Below are positions 21,856-31,606 of a DNA stretch of 64,000 nucleotides, piece by piece. The notes under the pieces were generated by a model, which saw only the letters and a program-made list of their open reading frames with translations, was not told the origin of the DNA and did not search any database. Made by a program: the position numbers and the translations under genes. The stretch's first letter is position 1. Every line of letters begins with the position of its first letter. The stretch lies in assembly GCA_030603635.1 (NCBI GenBank), contig JAUVXK010000003.1, positions 1-64,000 on the forward strand, read 5' to 3'. The DNA is from Burkholderiales bacterium. GTDB lineage: Bacteria > Pseudomonadota > Gammaproteobacteria > Burkholderiales > Burkholderiaceae_C.

Positions 21856-21974
21856 AAAACCTCCTGAAATCAACACAGCAAAACCATACCACAGGATCAT
21901 GCCGTGTGGTTGAAGTGATCTCGAAACTATCATAACCGTTCAGCCAACTCGCCTGTAGTGGCACACTGAAAAGT

Positions 21975-22250
21975 TTAGCGGTCTTCTCTGGTATGCCACA
22001 ACCGCAACACGTAGATGATCGAATCCTGAAGTTCGTAGCGAACCTCGTACTGCCCGACCAGAATTCGCCGTACCTCGCGCGGCTCGAACTGGAAGAGTTG
22101 CTCGCCGATGCGGGGGTTGGTCAGCAGAATGGTGGGGGCCTTGGTCAACGCCTGCACCGCCCGTGCGGCGGCGTGCTTGTTCAACGGAGCCAGGAATTCA
22201 TACAAGCGCGCCAAATCGGAGAGCGCCTTGCTGGTCCACTTCAGCTCCAT
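21975..22250 (-). CDS. RelE/ParE-family toxin
   Basis: MELKWTSKALSDLARLYEFLAPLNKHAAARAVQAL...RRILVGQYEVRYELQDSIIYVLRLWHTRED. Confidence 0.88.
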   Translation of the reverse strand: MELKWTSKALSDLARLYEFLAPLNKHAAARAVQALTKAPTILLTNPRIGEQLFQFEPREVRRILVGQYEVRYELQDSIIYVLRLWHTREDR

Positions 22251-22516
22251 CAGCGCGGCACCGGCAGTGGTTGGTCAGTGCCAAGGCTCTCTGCCCACGC
22301 TTGCACGGCTTGGTGATCGATGACGTGGCCGGCGTCTACGTCAGCCAGCGCTTCCTGGGTCAGTCGGTCGCGCTCTTCTTCCTGGGCGATCCAGGCGGAA
22401 AGCGCCTGCTTCATGACCCAGCCGCGCGAACGTTCAAGCTTTGAAGCTATCTGATCTACCTTGTCGGCCAGCGGAAGCGGCACGTGTGCTGTCAGCACTT
22501 TGGTGGTTGCGGTCAT
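22250..22516 (-). CDS. RHH (ParD/CopG-like) antitoxin
   Basis: N-terminal RHH TTKVLTAHVPLPLADKVDQIASKLERSRGWVMKQALSAWI; TGATG overlap with toxin start. Confidence 0.85.
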   Translation of the reverse strand: MTATTKVLTAHVPLPLADKVDQIASKLERSRGWVMKQALSAWIAQEEERDRLTQEALADVDAGHVIDHQAVQAWAESLGTDQPLPVPR

Positions 22517-22651
22517 GTTGCACCTCCATCGTTCTCACTGCGTTCCCAGTCCAGGTCCTTTTGGTTGCTCGTCGCGGGTGAGCGGAAGTTCTCCATCGGG
22601 GAAGATCCTTCATGATGTGGTTCTATATTTTTTAATCATAGTGATTTATTT

Positions 22652-23662
22652 CTAATCGATCAAGAGGCTCGCCATTCGCCGCTGCCGCACCAGCCAGTCG
22701 ATCACGTCGAGGATGGTGCCGCGCTGGTGGGTGACGGGGTTGAGGTAGCGGGCGTAGTGCAGGTAAGCGGCGGCAAACAGTTCCGGCACCGTGCGCTGGC
22801 GGGTGCGGCGGGGGAAATGGCTGCGGGGCAGGCGGTCTTGCGTGGCGCCCCAGCCGGCGTACCAGGGGGCGCCAAAGCAGGTGACGGGTTTGCCCGCCAG
22901 CAAGGCCTCAAAACCCATGGTGGAGGTGGCCACGTACACTGCGTCCATGTGCTGCAGCAGGCTCAGCGGTTCTATGGCCTGGCGCAGCACCACCACGCGC
23001 TCCCTGTTTTGCAGGTGGGCAAAGTGCCCCCTCTTGCGGCCTGCGGACACCTCGGGGTGGGTTTTCACGTAGACCGTGGCCTGTAGGTGCTCGGTCAGGG
23101 CGGCTTGCAGCATGGCCTCGAAGGTGGCCGCGCTGGCGCCGCCCAGGGCAATGCTCAGGTCGCCGGCTGTCTGGTCCACCACCAGCACGCGCTCACGGTC
23201 TGCCGGGCGCAGCAGGGGCTGGCCCAACGCCGCCTCCACCACCGCCAAAGGCGGCGCGTGGTTGTACTTGCTCAGGCCGTGGTGCAGTATGCGTGCACGC
23301 GCTTCAGCGGCCAGGGCTTCCTGGCCGGCTAGCACATCGGTATCGCTCTGCAGCAGGATTTCCAGTGCGCTGGGGCGGGTGCTGTCGTAGTAAATGCCCA
23401 CGGCGTCCACCACAATGGACAATGGCGGAAAACGGTCACCCGTGCCGTAGGAGCGCAGGAAGCCGTCTTCCAACGAAAAGAAGGGTGTGCCATGCTGTTG
23501 TGCAAGTTGCCTCGCGCGCCTGGCATACGGGCTGCAGCCCCAGCCCAGGGTGCCGTCCAGCCCGCTGGCGGGCCATAGCCAGTGGTGGCTTACCACGGCT
23601 CCCAGCAACGGGCCCAGCAGTGGGACACTAGCCAGCCCGCTGTTGAAAATGCCCAAGCGCAT
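22652..23662 (-). CDS. KpsC N-terminal-module-like beta-Kdo transferase
   Basis: MRLGIFNSGLASVPLLGPLLGA, LEDGFLRSYGTGDRFPPLSIVVDAVGIYYDSTRPSALE, VYVATSTMGFEALLAGKPVTCFGAPWYAGWG; TGATG overlap with upstream gene. Confidence 0.85.
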   Translation of the reverse strand: MRLGIFNSGLASVPLLGPLLGAVVSHHWLWPASGLDGTLGWGCSPYARRARQLAQQHGTPFFSLEDGFLRSYGTGDRFPPLSIVVDAVGIYYDSTRPSALEILLQSDTDVLAGQEALAAEARARILHHGLSKYNHAPPLAVVEAALGQPLLRPADRERVLVVDQTAGDLSIALGGASAATFEAMLQAALTEHLQATVYVKTHPEVSAGRKRGHFAHLQNRERVVVLRQAIEPLSLLQHMDAVYVATSTMGFEALLAGKPVTCFGAPWYAGWGATQDRLPRSHFPRRTRQRTVPELFAAAYLHYARYLNPVTHQRGTILDVIDWLVRQRRMASLLID

Positions 23663-24639
23663 CAAGCCACCATCTCCATGATTTGCCGTAGCCGGTGCGC
23701 CCAGGTGTGGTGCTTCAATACATATTCAGCCCCCGCCAGGGCTCTGTCGCGGTCGTGCCGGCTGAGCCCATCTCGCGCAATCCGCGCCATCACGTCATTG
23801 GCCTCTTCGGCGTTGTGCACCACGGTGCAGTAATCGGCAAAGTAACGGCTTACCGCCGGAGATGGGTTGGTCACGGCCAGGCCGCCGCAGGCAATGATCT
23901 CCACCAGCCGGCGCGAATACATCGATGCTGAGTCTTCCACCGTGTTCACATTGATCGACACCGCGTGCCGGCGGTAAATGTCAGCGGTCTTCTCGTAAGC
24001 CACGGCTGGGCGCACGTCCATCCAGGGCAGCGGCGGGTAGCGATAGCGCTCGGCCTTGCGGCCGGAATTGCGGTCATGCACCGTCAGGCCCAAGGGTTGC
24101 GCTGCCTGAAACAACATGTCTTGCCACTCGCGCCGCCGGTCGTGAATGTGCCGGCTGTAGCTGCCCACAAAGTTGGCCCGCCGCAGCGAAGGCTCGCCCG
24201 CCACCGGGTGGTGAATGGCGGGCTGCACCGCAAACGGCAGCACCCCCAGCTTCACGTTGGGCCCCAGCCGCTCGCGGTATCGCGGCAAGCAGTTCTCGTC
24301 GACCGTTAGCACCACATCGAACAGCGACGCGCTGTCGATGAAGCGCTCGAAATGCACCCCGTCTTCCTTGTTCCAGAACACAGTGGGAATGCCTTTGTCC
24401 CGTGCGCGCGCCACCAAGCGCCGCAGCGCGTTGTTGTTGCGCGAAGGCTCGTCTGGGTAGGACGCGATCTTGTATTTCCAACTGTTCCAGCGACCGAGCC
24501 AGGCGGATTCGACGAATAGTAGGTCGGGGCTAAAAAACTGAAATCTATATTCGGCAAGGTTTGATGAAATGGATTTTGTCCAGCATTGTTTGCTGATCGA
24601 TTTTGCTGTAAGGGGGTCGCAGACGGCAATTATATGCAT
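23662..24639 (-). CDS. CgeB-like glycosyltransferase
   Basis: LLFVESAWLGR..., GIPTVFWNKEDGVHFERF, NFVGSYSRHIHDRRREW, C-terminal RRLVEIIACGGLAVTN. Confidence 0.82.
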   Translation of the reverse strand: MHIIAVCDPLTAKSISKQCWTKSISSNLAEYRFQFFSPDLLFVESAWLGRWNSWKYKIASYPDEPSRNNNALRRLVARARDKGIPTVFWNKEDGVHFERFIDSASLFDVVLTVDENCLPRYRERLGPNVKLGVLPFAVQPAIHHPVAGEPSLRRANFVGSYSRHIHDRRREWQDMLFQAAQPLGLTVHDRNSGRKAERYRYPPLPWMDVRPAVAYEKTADIYRRHAVSINVNTVEDSASMYSRRLVEIIACGGLAVTNPSPAVSRYFADYCTVVHNAEEANDVMARIARDGLSRHDRDRALAGAEYVLKHHTWAHRLRQIMEMVA

Positions 24640-24659
24640 TGCGTACGTGTGCTAGCTGC

Positions 24660-26852
24660 TTAGTCGAGGGTTGATGGATTAGCCATCGAATTTAATGCAT
24701 TGTTTAGTGTAAAGAGCTTTGCCTCTTTGCTCCCGACTGGCATTACGCAGAAACTGTTCCGGGTCGAGGAGAAGTCAACAATGTTTGGCTTTTGGTCAAA
24801 TTTGTATGCGTACCTTATGCCAGCCTCAAAGCAGTTTTGATCGATCCACCATTGTTTGGATGATTTTGTTGTCAGTGATTCGGCGGCTCTTGCAATGCGC
24901 TGGGTAATGAATAGTCCATTTTGTGTCGGGTAAAACAAGGCGAACCCTCCGGTATATCTTTCCCAAGGGGCGATGCCACCCTTCAAGACGCGTGAGCAGA
25001 TATCCGCGCCCTTATTGTTCTCCACGATGGGTGAGAGAGGCTTGAGTATTAATGAGTCGAGATCCATTACAAAAATAGGAAGTCCAATGCTCATTAGTAA
25101 TTCATGCAAAACGCAGAAGCGCAAGAGGGATGCAATTGGCGCTTCGTTCTCTCCGCAATCCAGCCCGACGACTGAGGCTGATGTGCTTTTGGCGCCCCAG
25201 ATCTTAAGCAGTTGATTAGCATCATTGGCTTCTCCGCTGGTGATTAGAATATGCAGGTGAGCTTCATGAGCACAATTTAAAGAGAATGACTTGACTATGA
25301 ACTCGCCATACGTTCTGAGATAGTTTAGGTCGCAGGATACACTAACAATATATTTTGCATCGTTGCTCGGTTGCGAATTGCACACGATCGGCGTGCCAAG
25401 GATTTTGGGTGTGTAGTTTTCGTTGTACGCCTCAAGCGGTTTTGTGTCGGTCACTACCGTAGAGACAGGGATGGTCAGGTACGGCGTGAAGTCTGGACTT
25501 TTTGTGTCGAGGAATTTTTTGATTTCACTTTCGTAGCCATCAAAGTCTCCATTGTCGTATTTAACGATTCCTTTGAATATGTTTGCGATATTTGCAACTT
25601 GTTTGTCGATGCATGCCGAATGAATTTCATCTATTCGGCGTAGCGTATCCTCGGGGCGGTGGTTTGAAACGGTGCCCCTGCAGAGATAGATGAAGGCTTC
25701 GAGCGATTGTTTTCTTTTGAAAGCCTCGGTTGCTGCGACTAACAGTTCTGAATTGAACGAGTTGTTCCAAAGTTTCACCATACTACAGATTTTTAATAGC
25801 GGCCAATCGGCTTGCTTATTCAATTCTGCCGCAGCGTAAAGAAGCTCTCTTGCTTCTTTATAGTTGACGGTATCTTCAGGCGTTCGGGTATATTTGATTT
25901 TTGATGCGGCGCTGATTCCGGCGTCTAGTGTCGTTTTGTAGTCATTTTTTTGCGGGGGTGAATTTTTGTCATCGTCGATTTTCGCGATCAGGGTTGAGGG
26001 TGTTCGTGTATGGTGACTCCACCCTCGCAGTAGCGCGCTCTTGATTATTTTGATTGCGACTGAAGTCGTAAGTGGCTTATGGCCAGCAGATTCGGCTCTG
26101 CACGTAACTGATAAGTCGCCGACAACCTCTAGAATTGGACGAATATTCCTGATTTCTGTCAAAAATGTGATGTGCTCGCTACATGCGGGATCAGCATCAT
26201 TTGTGATGATCTCAATCGATGGCATGCTCCTTTGCTCAATAAATCGATCTATTACATTAATCTGTTCTTTTCTTTTTGTATAGAAGTTATTTATTGGACA
26301 TTTGTTGAAGTGAGTTTCCTCTAATTGGCGCAGTGAGGAGCTGATGTAGTATTTCCTGAGATCTATTTGTGGCACCTCTGCTATTACCAGCGATTCAGGA
26401 ATGTGTGCGCCAGACATCAGTGCGCCAAAGCCGCCCATAGATGAGCCGTACAAAACAATTTTGTTTGGCTCAATGCTGAGTTTGCTTGCGAGAATTTTTA
26501 TAAAGTCGGCAGTTATCCGAAAATAATCGTGCCCTGCTTTTGATTGAAACCAGTTGGCATGTAAAGTGGATTCATGTAGGGCTGGATCGCTCAAGGAGAT
26601 GGTGTGGGCTTTTTCAAGCTGGTAGGCCCACGTCCATCGATGAAAAACAGGATTTAACCGCTCGATATTTGCCTGTTGTGCAGATGGGAATAGGCATATT
26701 AAATGCTCGGCTTTTTGTGGGAATCTTGCAAAGCAATCAATTATAGCTCCACTTTCTAACTCTTGCCTTATTTGAAGTTGCTGGCCATTGCTGTGCGTGT
26801 CGGAGTTGAACTCTTCGAGTGTCAGATTTAGTGGATTTAGTTCGATCGACAT
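24660..26852 (-). CDS. Alpha/beta-hydrolase plus GT-A-like glycosyltransferase fusion
   Basis: 730 aa; elbow IVLYGSSMGGFGAL in N-terminal third; C-terminal third VSVSCDLNYLRTYGEFIVKSF...LPIFVMDLDSLILKPL (DxD-like). AT-rich. Confidence 0.65.
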   Translation of the reverse strand: MSIELNPLNLTLEEFNSDTHSNGQQLQIRQELESGAIIDCFARFPQKAEHLICLFPSAQQANIERLNPVFHRWTWAYQLEKAHTISLSDPALHESTLHANWFQSKAGHDYFRITADFIKILASKLSIEPNKIVLYGSSMGGFGALMSGAHIPESLVIAEVPQIDLRKYYISSSLRQLEETHFNKCPINNFYTKRKEQINVIDRFIEQRSMPSIEIITNDADPACSEHITFLTEIRNIRPILEVVGDLSVTCRAESAGHKPLTTSVAIKIIKSALLRGWSHHTRTPSTLIAKIDDDKNSPPQKNDYKTTLDAGISAASKIKYTRTPEDTVNYKEARELLYAAAELNKQADWPLLKICSMVKLWNNSFNSELLVAATEAFKRKQSLEAFIYLCRGTVSNHRPEDTLRRIDEIHSACIDKQVANIANIFKGIVKYDNGDFDGYESEIKKFLDTKSPDFTPYLTIPVSTVVTDTKPLEAYNENYTPKILGTPIVCNSQPSNDAKYIVSVSCDLNYLRTYGEFIVKSFSLNCAHEAHLHILITSGEANDANQLLKIWGAKSTSASVVGLDCGENEAPIASLLRFCVLHELLMSIGLPIFVMDLDSLILKPLSPIVENNKGADICSRVLKGGIAPWERYTGGFALFYPTQNGLFITQRIARAAESLTTKSSKQWWIDQNCFEAGIRYAYKFDQKPNIVDFSSTRNSFCVMPVGSKEAKLFTLNNALNSMANPSTLD

Positions 26853-26865
26853 GTTTGGTTCCTTT

Positions 26866-29800
26866 TTAGTTTGGTACTAATAGATTAATTTCTTTCTGTA
26901 TGAGATAATTTTCTGATCTATTGTTTTTTATCTCTATTGGTGCTTTGGCAGAAATTCTTGAGAATAGCTCGGGGTTCCTGTAGATCTCTGTAAGGGCTGA
27001 CGCGAGAGCTTGCCCATCAGCGGACGTAAGTAGCCCACATTGTTCATTTACATACTCTTGCACTGCTCCAGCCGCGTTCGTGATTGGCACCAGCCCGGAC
27101 GCCATTGCCTCATCCCGCGAAACCCCCTGTGTGTCCATGCGCGTAGGGCATAAAAAGATTCCGTATTCCTTATGAAGTTGCGCGATTTCTTGTTGTGTCA
27201 GAAATCGCCTTTCAATGATCACATTCGGAAACTGCCGCAGTGGTTCTAGCACGCTGTCGAACAGTTTGCCGTCGCCGATCATGCGGAATTCGAGCTCGTG
27301 GAAGAACGGCTCTTTGGAAAGTTCAAGAATGGCGGCAACGCTCAGATCGTTGGCATAAATGCGTGAGGCGTAGGGCCGTATCGACAATATCTTTTTACGC
27401 TGCTCGGGCGGTTTGGGCTGGTAGCTGAACAGATCGGTGTCGATGGGGTTGGGAATGATGGTGTAGCCATCTTCCGGTAGGCGTATGCCCAGATCTTCCA
27501 TGCTGGTTTCGGCCAAGTAGCGCGACACAAACACGAGCTTGAGGTTGGCGGGCATGGGTTGCAGAAACTGGCGCCAGAAGGCGATGCGTTCGTCGCCGCG
27601 CGTACGTGCTACCTGGTGTTCCTGCTCGGTGTCGTAAGCGAAGGCGCGGCGGTGGTAGGGCTGAATGTCCGCCCCATGCACCCACACCACGACCCGAATC
27701 CGGTCGATGTGTTGCCGCAGTACTTCCCACATGGCCGGGTCAAGGAAGTGCACAAGTACCGTCTTGTACTTTCCAGTGGAAAGAAGGCGGTGCAGGGCTT
27801 CTTGAGAGCCGGTCACCACGTCGATGTTCTGGTACTCGTGGTAATTGGTGGGTTTGTCGGCGCGCAGGCGGAACACGTCCACCGCCAAGCCACGCTCGCG
27901 GTAGGCCGTTACGCGGCTGTGCACGAAGCCGTTGCGGTACAGGTCGTCGTATGAGGGGTAGTGGTTGGTGACCAGCAGGTGCTCGCCGTGTGTGATCAGT
28001 TCCGAAGGTTCCAACGAGCGGTGGGCCAGTTGTACGACCTTTATCTCTGATACGCCCGGGCCGTAGGCCCGCAAGCCCAGGCGCAGCTTGGTCGTTGATG
28101 GGGGAATATCAACCTGGTGGTTGCGGTTGCCCACCTTCACGACATGGCCCAGCTTGTGGCCTTTGGCGTCAAGAAACAGCCACACCAGTTGGAGGTTGAG
28201 CCCGGGGCTCGCGTCCATGTAAAACTGCAGGCTGTCTGCCCTCAAGTTCAATGTAGCCAGATCCAGATCGCGGGTGGCATATACGTATTCGTGTTTGCCG
28301 TCTGCCAGGGTGGACTCCACCCGCAAGCAGCCGCCTACCATGGCCATTTGAACCGGGCTTTGGGCGGGCCGCTTGGCAAACATGGCGGCCAGTTCTGCCG
28401 CGCTGATGGCGGGGCCGTTGCTTTCTTCTGCCAGCGGCTCAATCTGTTCCGTACGCTGGATCAACTCTTGAAGGCCAATGCCTTGCGACAGTGCATCGAG
28501 GTCGTCGGTTTCGGCTCGGTCTTGTTCCGACAACCCGCTTAGCCCCACATTGCGGCAGTAGTTGAATTCATCAATGGACAAGGCTTTCGGATGTTCAAGC
28601 CGTGCGGTGTGGAGTGTGATGATCCAGTCTCGCACAGGGGTAGTGGCCAGCACCTGGCTTTGGATCAAGGCTGAGCGGGCATGAACCACCGGCACTTGCT
28701 TGTAGGTCAGGCCCCGATCTTTAAGCCACGGGCCGGTATCGGCCGAACAGACGAAGTGCCCTGCCTTGCCGATGACGGGGCCTGGCGCAAAGCGGGTGGC
28801 CACCACCATGTCAGTGAGGTAATGTGCGCCGTAATGGTCATCAGCAAGCATGGGGGCCAGCCATTCACCCGGTTGTGCAAGGTCAGACCAGTTAAGGTTT
28901 GCCACAGCCGGACCCGTCATGACTTCAACGTCTGGCACAGCGCCCAGCAGGCCGGATTCAAACCCCCCGGGTACCACCAGCAACAGTCGCTTGTTGGTGT
29001 AGTGCTGGCTGCGGTAGAGCGCCACCACACGCTGTACGCTTTCGGCGCTGTTGGCATAGCTCACTACCAACACCTTGGGCAATTGCACCTTGCCTTGGGT
29101 GTAGCCCAGCGCTTTGGCGGCCACGTAGCACAGCCTGTCTTGGTAAGTGTGTTCCCCCATCACTTTGCGCAAGGCAGCCAACCGGACCTTGCGGGCCCGG
29201 GTTTCGTCTTTAGCAAGGGTTTCCAGGCGGCGCACGGCTTCTTTACCGCTGTCGGTGGTGACGACCAGGTCTTCAAACAGCACGCGTATGCCACGCGAGA
29301 AATTGCTGACCGTGAGCGTGTTCGACGCCATCAGTTCGAATACCCGGCGCGCAAACATGGTTTGCGACTGTTTGACCGAGTTCAGGTTGATGGCGTAGCG
29401 GTAACCTTTGTAGGCCTTGTCGATCTGGTCGTAGGGCAGCGTCCCGACAATGTAGGGCTTGTAGTCTTCGGGGAAGGCGTAGTTGGGGTCTTCTTTGCCG
29501 TGGTTGCGGTCATAAATTTCGATAGGCCGGAAAGCTGGCAGGTGCTCGAGGAAGTCGTTGAGGTCGCGCGTACGGTCTGGGTACTTGACGTAGTAGGCGC
29601 CTGCGAAACAGAAGGCGTCTTTGCGGTCGTAGGTTTCGATGGGGTTGTTGACGGCGGGTTGTGCCGCAAACGGCAACAGGTATACCCGTTCGTGCCCAAG
29701 CGCGCCCTTGTAGCGGTGGATACAGTCGAGGTCTGTGGTGAAGACGTGGTCAAAGAGTTTGGCGGTGCTGAGGAAGGTTTCGAAATGCACCGGGTCTTCT

Positions 29801-30315
29801 TTGTTCCAGAAAACGGTGGGTATGCCACGGTGGCGGCACCACCCGACAATGCCGCGCAGTTCCTGGCTGGTATGGCCGACCTTGCTGCCCCACAGTTCGT
29901 CTTTTCCGCGCCAAGCGGACTCGATGAACAGCAGCTCGGGCTGAAAACCTTCCAGTTCCTGCTCCCAGTCATGGGGAGTCAGCTGCAGAAGGTTGCACTC
30001 GAACTTGTATGAGCTGTAAGTGAACTCGTCCATGACCGCGGCTACACGCAAGGTCTTGAGCCGACTGGTGGTGAGCGGTGCTTCGGCAACGGGGCCGCTT
30101 GGCAAGCGCAGCGCCGGTTCTCTGCCTTGTGTGCTACCAGGTGACATCTGCTCGAGCTTCTTCTGGCACAGCAGAATGTTGGCACTGAAGAGCCGATCAC
30201 CCAGAATGCTTCCGAGCTGACGGTAGAGCGTGAGCGCGGTTTTGAAATCACCCTTGCGAAATGCTTCTGCGGCTGTGCTGGCCAACAGTGCATCTTTTTT
30301 TTCTTGAACCAGCAT
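26866..30315 (-). CDS. Multidomain glycosyltransferase (CgeB-like N-terminal, beta-sandwich middle, GT4-like C-terminal)
   Basis: LLFIESAWRGKDEL, GIPTVFWNKEDPVHFETF; C-terminal GIFLCPTRMDTQGVSRDEAMASGLVPITNAAGAVQEYV. Confidence 0.82.
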   Translation of the reverse strand: MLVQEKKDALLASTAAEAFRKGDFKTALTLYRQLGSILGDRLFSANILLCQKKLEQMSPGSTQGREPALRLPSGPVAEAPLTTSRLKTLRVAAVMDEFTYSSYKFECNLLQLTPHDWEQELEGFQPELLFIESAWRGKDELWGSKVGHTSQELRGIVGWCRHRGIPTVFWNKEDPVHFETFLSTAKLFDHVFTTDLDCIHRYKGALGHERVYLLPFAAQPAVNNPIETYDRKDAFCFAGAYYVKYPDRTRDLNDFLEHLPAFRPIEIYDRNHGKEDPNYAFPEDYKPYIVGTLPYDQIDKAYKGYRYAINLNSVKQSQTMFARRVFELMASNTLTVSNFSRGIRVLFEDLVVTTDSGKEAVRRLETLAKDETRARKVRLAALRKVMGEHTYQDRLCYVAAKALGYTQGKVQLPKVLVVSYANSAESVQRVVALYRSQHYTNKRLLLVVPGGFESGLLGAVPDVEVMTGPAVANLNWSDLAQPGEWLAPMLADDHYGAHYLTDMVVATRFAPGPVIGKAGHFVCSADTGPWLKDRGLTYKQVPVVHARSALIQSQVLATTPVRDWIITLHTARLEHPKALSIDEFNYCRNVGLSGLSEQDRAETDDLDALSQGIGLQELIQRTEQIEPLAEESNGPAISAAELAAMFAKRPAQSPVQMAMVGGCLRVESTLADGKHEYVYATRDLDLATLNLRADSLQFYMDASPGLNLQLVWLFLDAKGHKLGHVVKVGNRNHQVDIPPSTTKLRLGLRAYGPGVSEIKVVQLAHRSLEPSELITHGEHLLVTNHYPSYDDLYRNGFVHSRVTAYRERGLAVDVFRLRADKPTNYHEYQNIDVVTGSQEALHRLLSTGKYKTVLVHFLDPAMWEVLRQHIDRIRVVVWVHGADIQPYHRRAFAYDTEQEHQVARTRGDERIAFWRQFLQPMPANLKLVFVSRYLAETSMEDLGIRLPEDGYTIIPNPIDTDLFSYQPKPPEQRKKILSIRPYASRIYANDLSVAAILELSKEPFFHELEFRMIGDGKLFDSVLEPLRQFPNVIIERRFLTQQEIAQLHKEYGIFLCPTRMDTQGVSRDEAMASGLVPITNAAGAVQEYVNEQCGLLTSADGQALASALTEIYRNPELFSRISAKAPIEIKNNRSENYLIQKEINLLVPN

Positions 30316-30318
30316 TTT

Positions 30319-31593
30319 TTATCCCTGTAAGCCCACAATGTCCAGCACACGGCGGTGCTGGGCTATTTCTGCTTTCTTTTCAATGAATAGTCGGTGCTTG
30401 ACCAGTATGCAAGCCAGGTCGGCATTGTTTAGCGCCTCTTCGAGTGAGGACAACTGGGCTCTCCCTTGATTCAACTCTGCTGGCAGAGTCTCAATGTTGG
30501 GTTCAACTGCAAGTACCTGGCAGCCCAGTTTGGCGATGTTTTGGGTGATTTCTACGGCGGGGCTTTCGCGCAGGTCGTCGATGTCGGGCTTGAAGGCCAA
30601 GCCCAGGCAGGCCACCTTGATGTCGGCCAGGGTGCTACCGGGCTTGCGCGCCAGTGCGTCGGCAATGGCGGCTTTCACTTTGCCCAGCACCCATTCGGGT
30701 TTGTGGTCGTTCACCTCGCGCGCGGTGCGGATGATGCGCGCTTCTTCGGGCGTGGTGTCCACAATGAACCAAGGGTCCACGGCAATGCAGTGCCCGCCCA
30801 CGCCGGCGCCGGGCTGCAGAATGTTGACGCGCGGGTGCCGGTTGGCCAGCGCAATCAGCTCCCACACGTTGATCTGCAGCTTGTCGCAGATCATGGAGAG
30901 TTCGTTGGCAAAGGCAATGTTCACGTCGCGGAAGCTGTTTTCGGTCAGCTTGCACATTTCGGCCGTGCGCGCGTTGGTGACGATGCACTCGCCTTCTACA
31001 AAGGTTTTGTAGAGTGTAACGGCCATGTCGCTGGCCTTGCGCGTCATGCCGCCAATGACGCGGTCGTTACTCACCAGCTCACGCACCACATGGCCGGGCA
31101 GCACACGCTCGGGGCAGTGGGCCACTTGCACGTCGGCGGCTTCGCCGGCTTGCTGGGGGAAGGTCAAGTCGGGCCGGGCAGCGGCCAGCCAGTCGGCCAT
31201 TTGTTCGGTAGCACCCACGGGGCTGGTGGATTCGAGCACCACCAAGTCGCCCTTTTTCAGCACGGGGGCTATGCCTTGCGCAGCGGCCTGGATGTAGCTG
31301 AGGTCGGGCTTGTGCCCGTCGGTAAACGGGGTGGGCACCGCAACCAAGAAGGCGTCTGCCGGCTCGGGTTTTGTGGTGGCGCGCAGGTAACCTTCGGTCA
31401 CGGCGGCGTGCACCAGCATGTCGAGCTCGGGCTCCACGATGTGGATCTTGCCCTGGTTGATGGTGTCAACCGCATGCTGGTTGACGTCAACGCCAATGAC
31501 TTTTTTGCGGCGCGAAGCAAACAGTGTGGCAGTGGGCAGGCCGATGTAGCCCAGTCCGACCATGGAGATGGTGTTGAAGGTAGGGTGTGACAT
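30319..31593 (-). CDS. wecC: UDP-N-acetyl-D-mannosamine dehydrogenase
   Basis: MVGLGYIGLPTATLFASRRKKVIGVDVN; GAGVGGHCIAVDPWFIV; CLGLAFKPDIDDLRESPA. Confidence 0.93.
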   Translation of the reverse strand: MSHPTFNTISMVGLGYIGLPTATLFASRRKKVIGVDVNQHAVDTINQGKIHIVEPELDMLVHAAVTEGYLRATTKPEPADAFLVAVPTPFTDGHKPDLSYIQAAAQGIAPVLKKGDLVVLESTSPVGATEQMADWLAAARPDLTFPQQAGEAADVQVAHCPERVLPGHVVRELVSNDRVIGGMTRKASDMAVTLYKTFVEGECIVTNARTAEMCKLTENSFRDVNIAFANELSMICDKLQINVWELIALANRHPRVNILQPGAGVGGHCIAVDPWFIVDTTPEEARIIRTAREVNDHKPEWVLGKVKAAIADALARKPGSTLADIKVACLGLAFKPDIDDLRESPAVEITQNIAKLGCQVLAVEPNIETLPAELNQGRAQLSSLEEALNNADLACILVKHRLFIEKKAEIAQHRRVLDIVGLQG

Positions 31594-31606
31594 GTGATAG
31601 GCGGTT

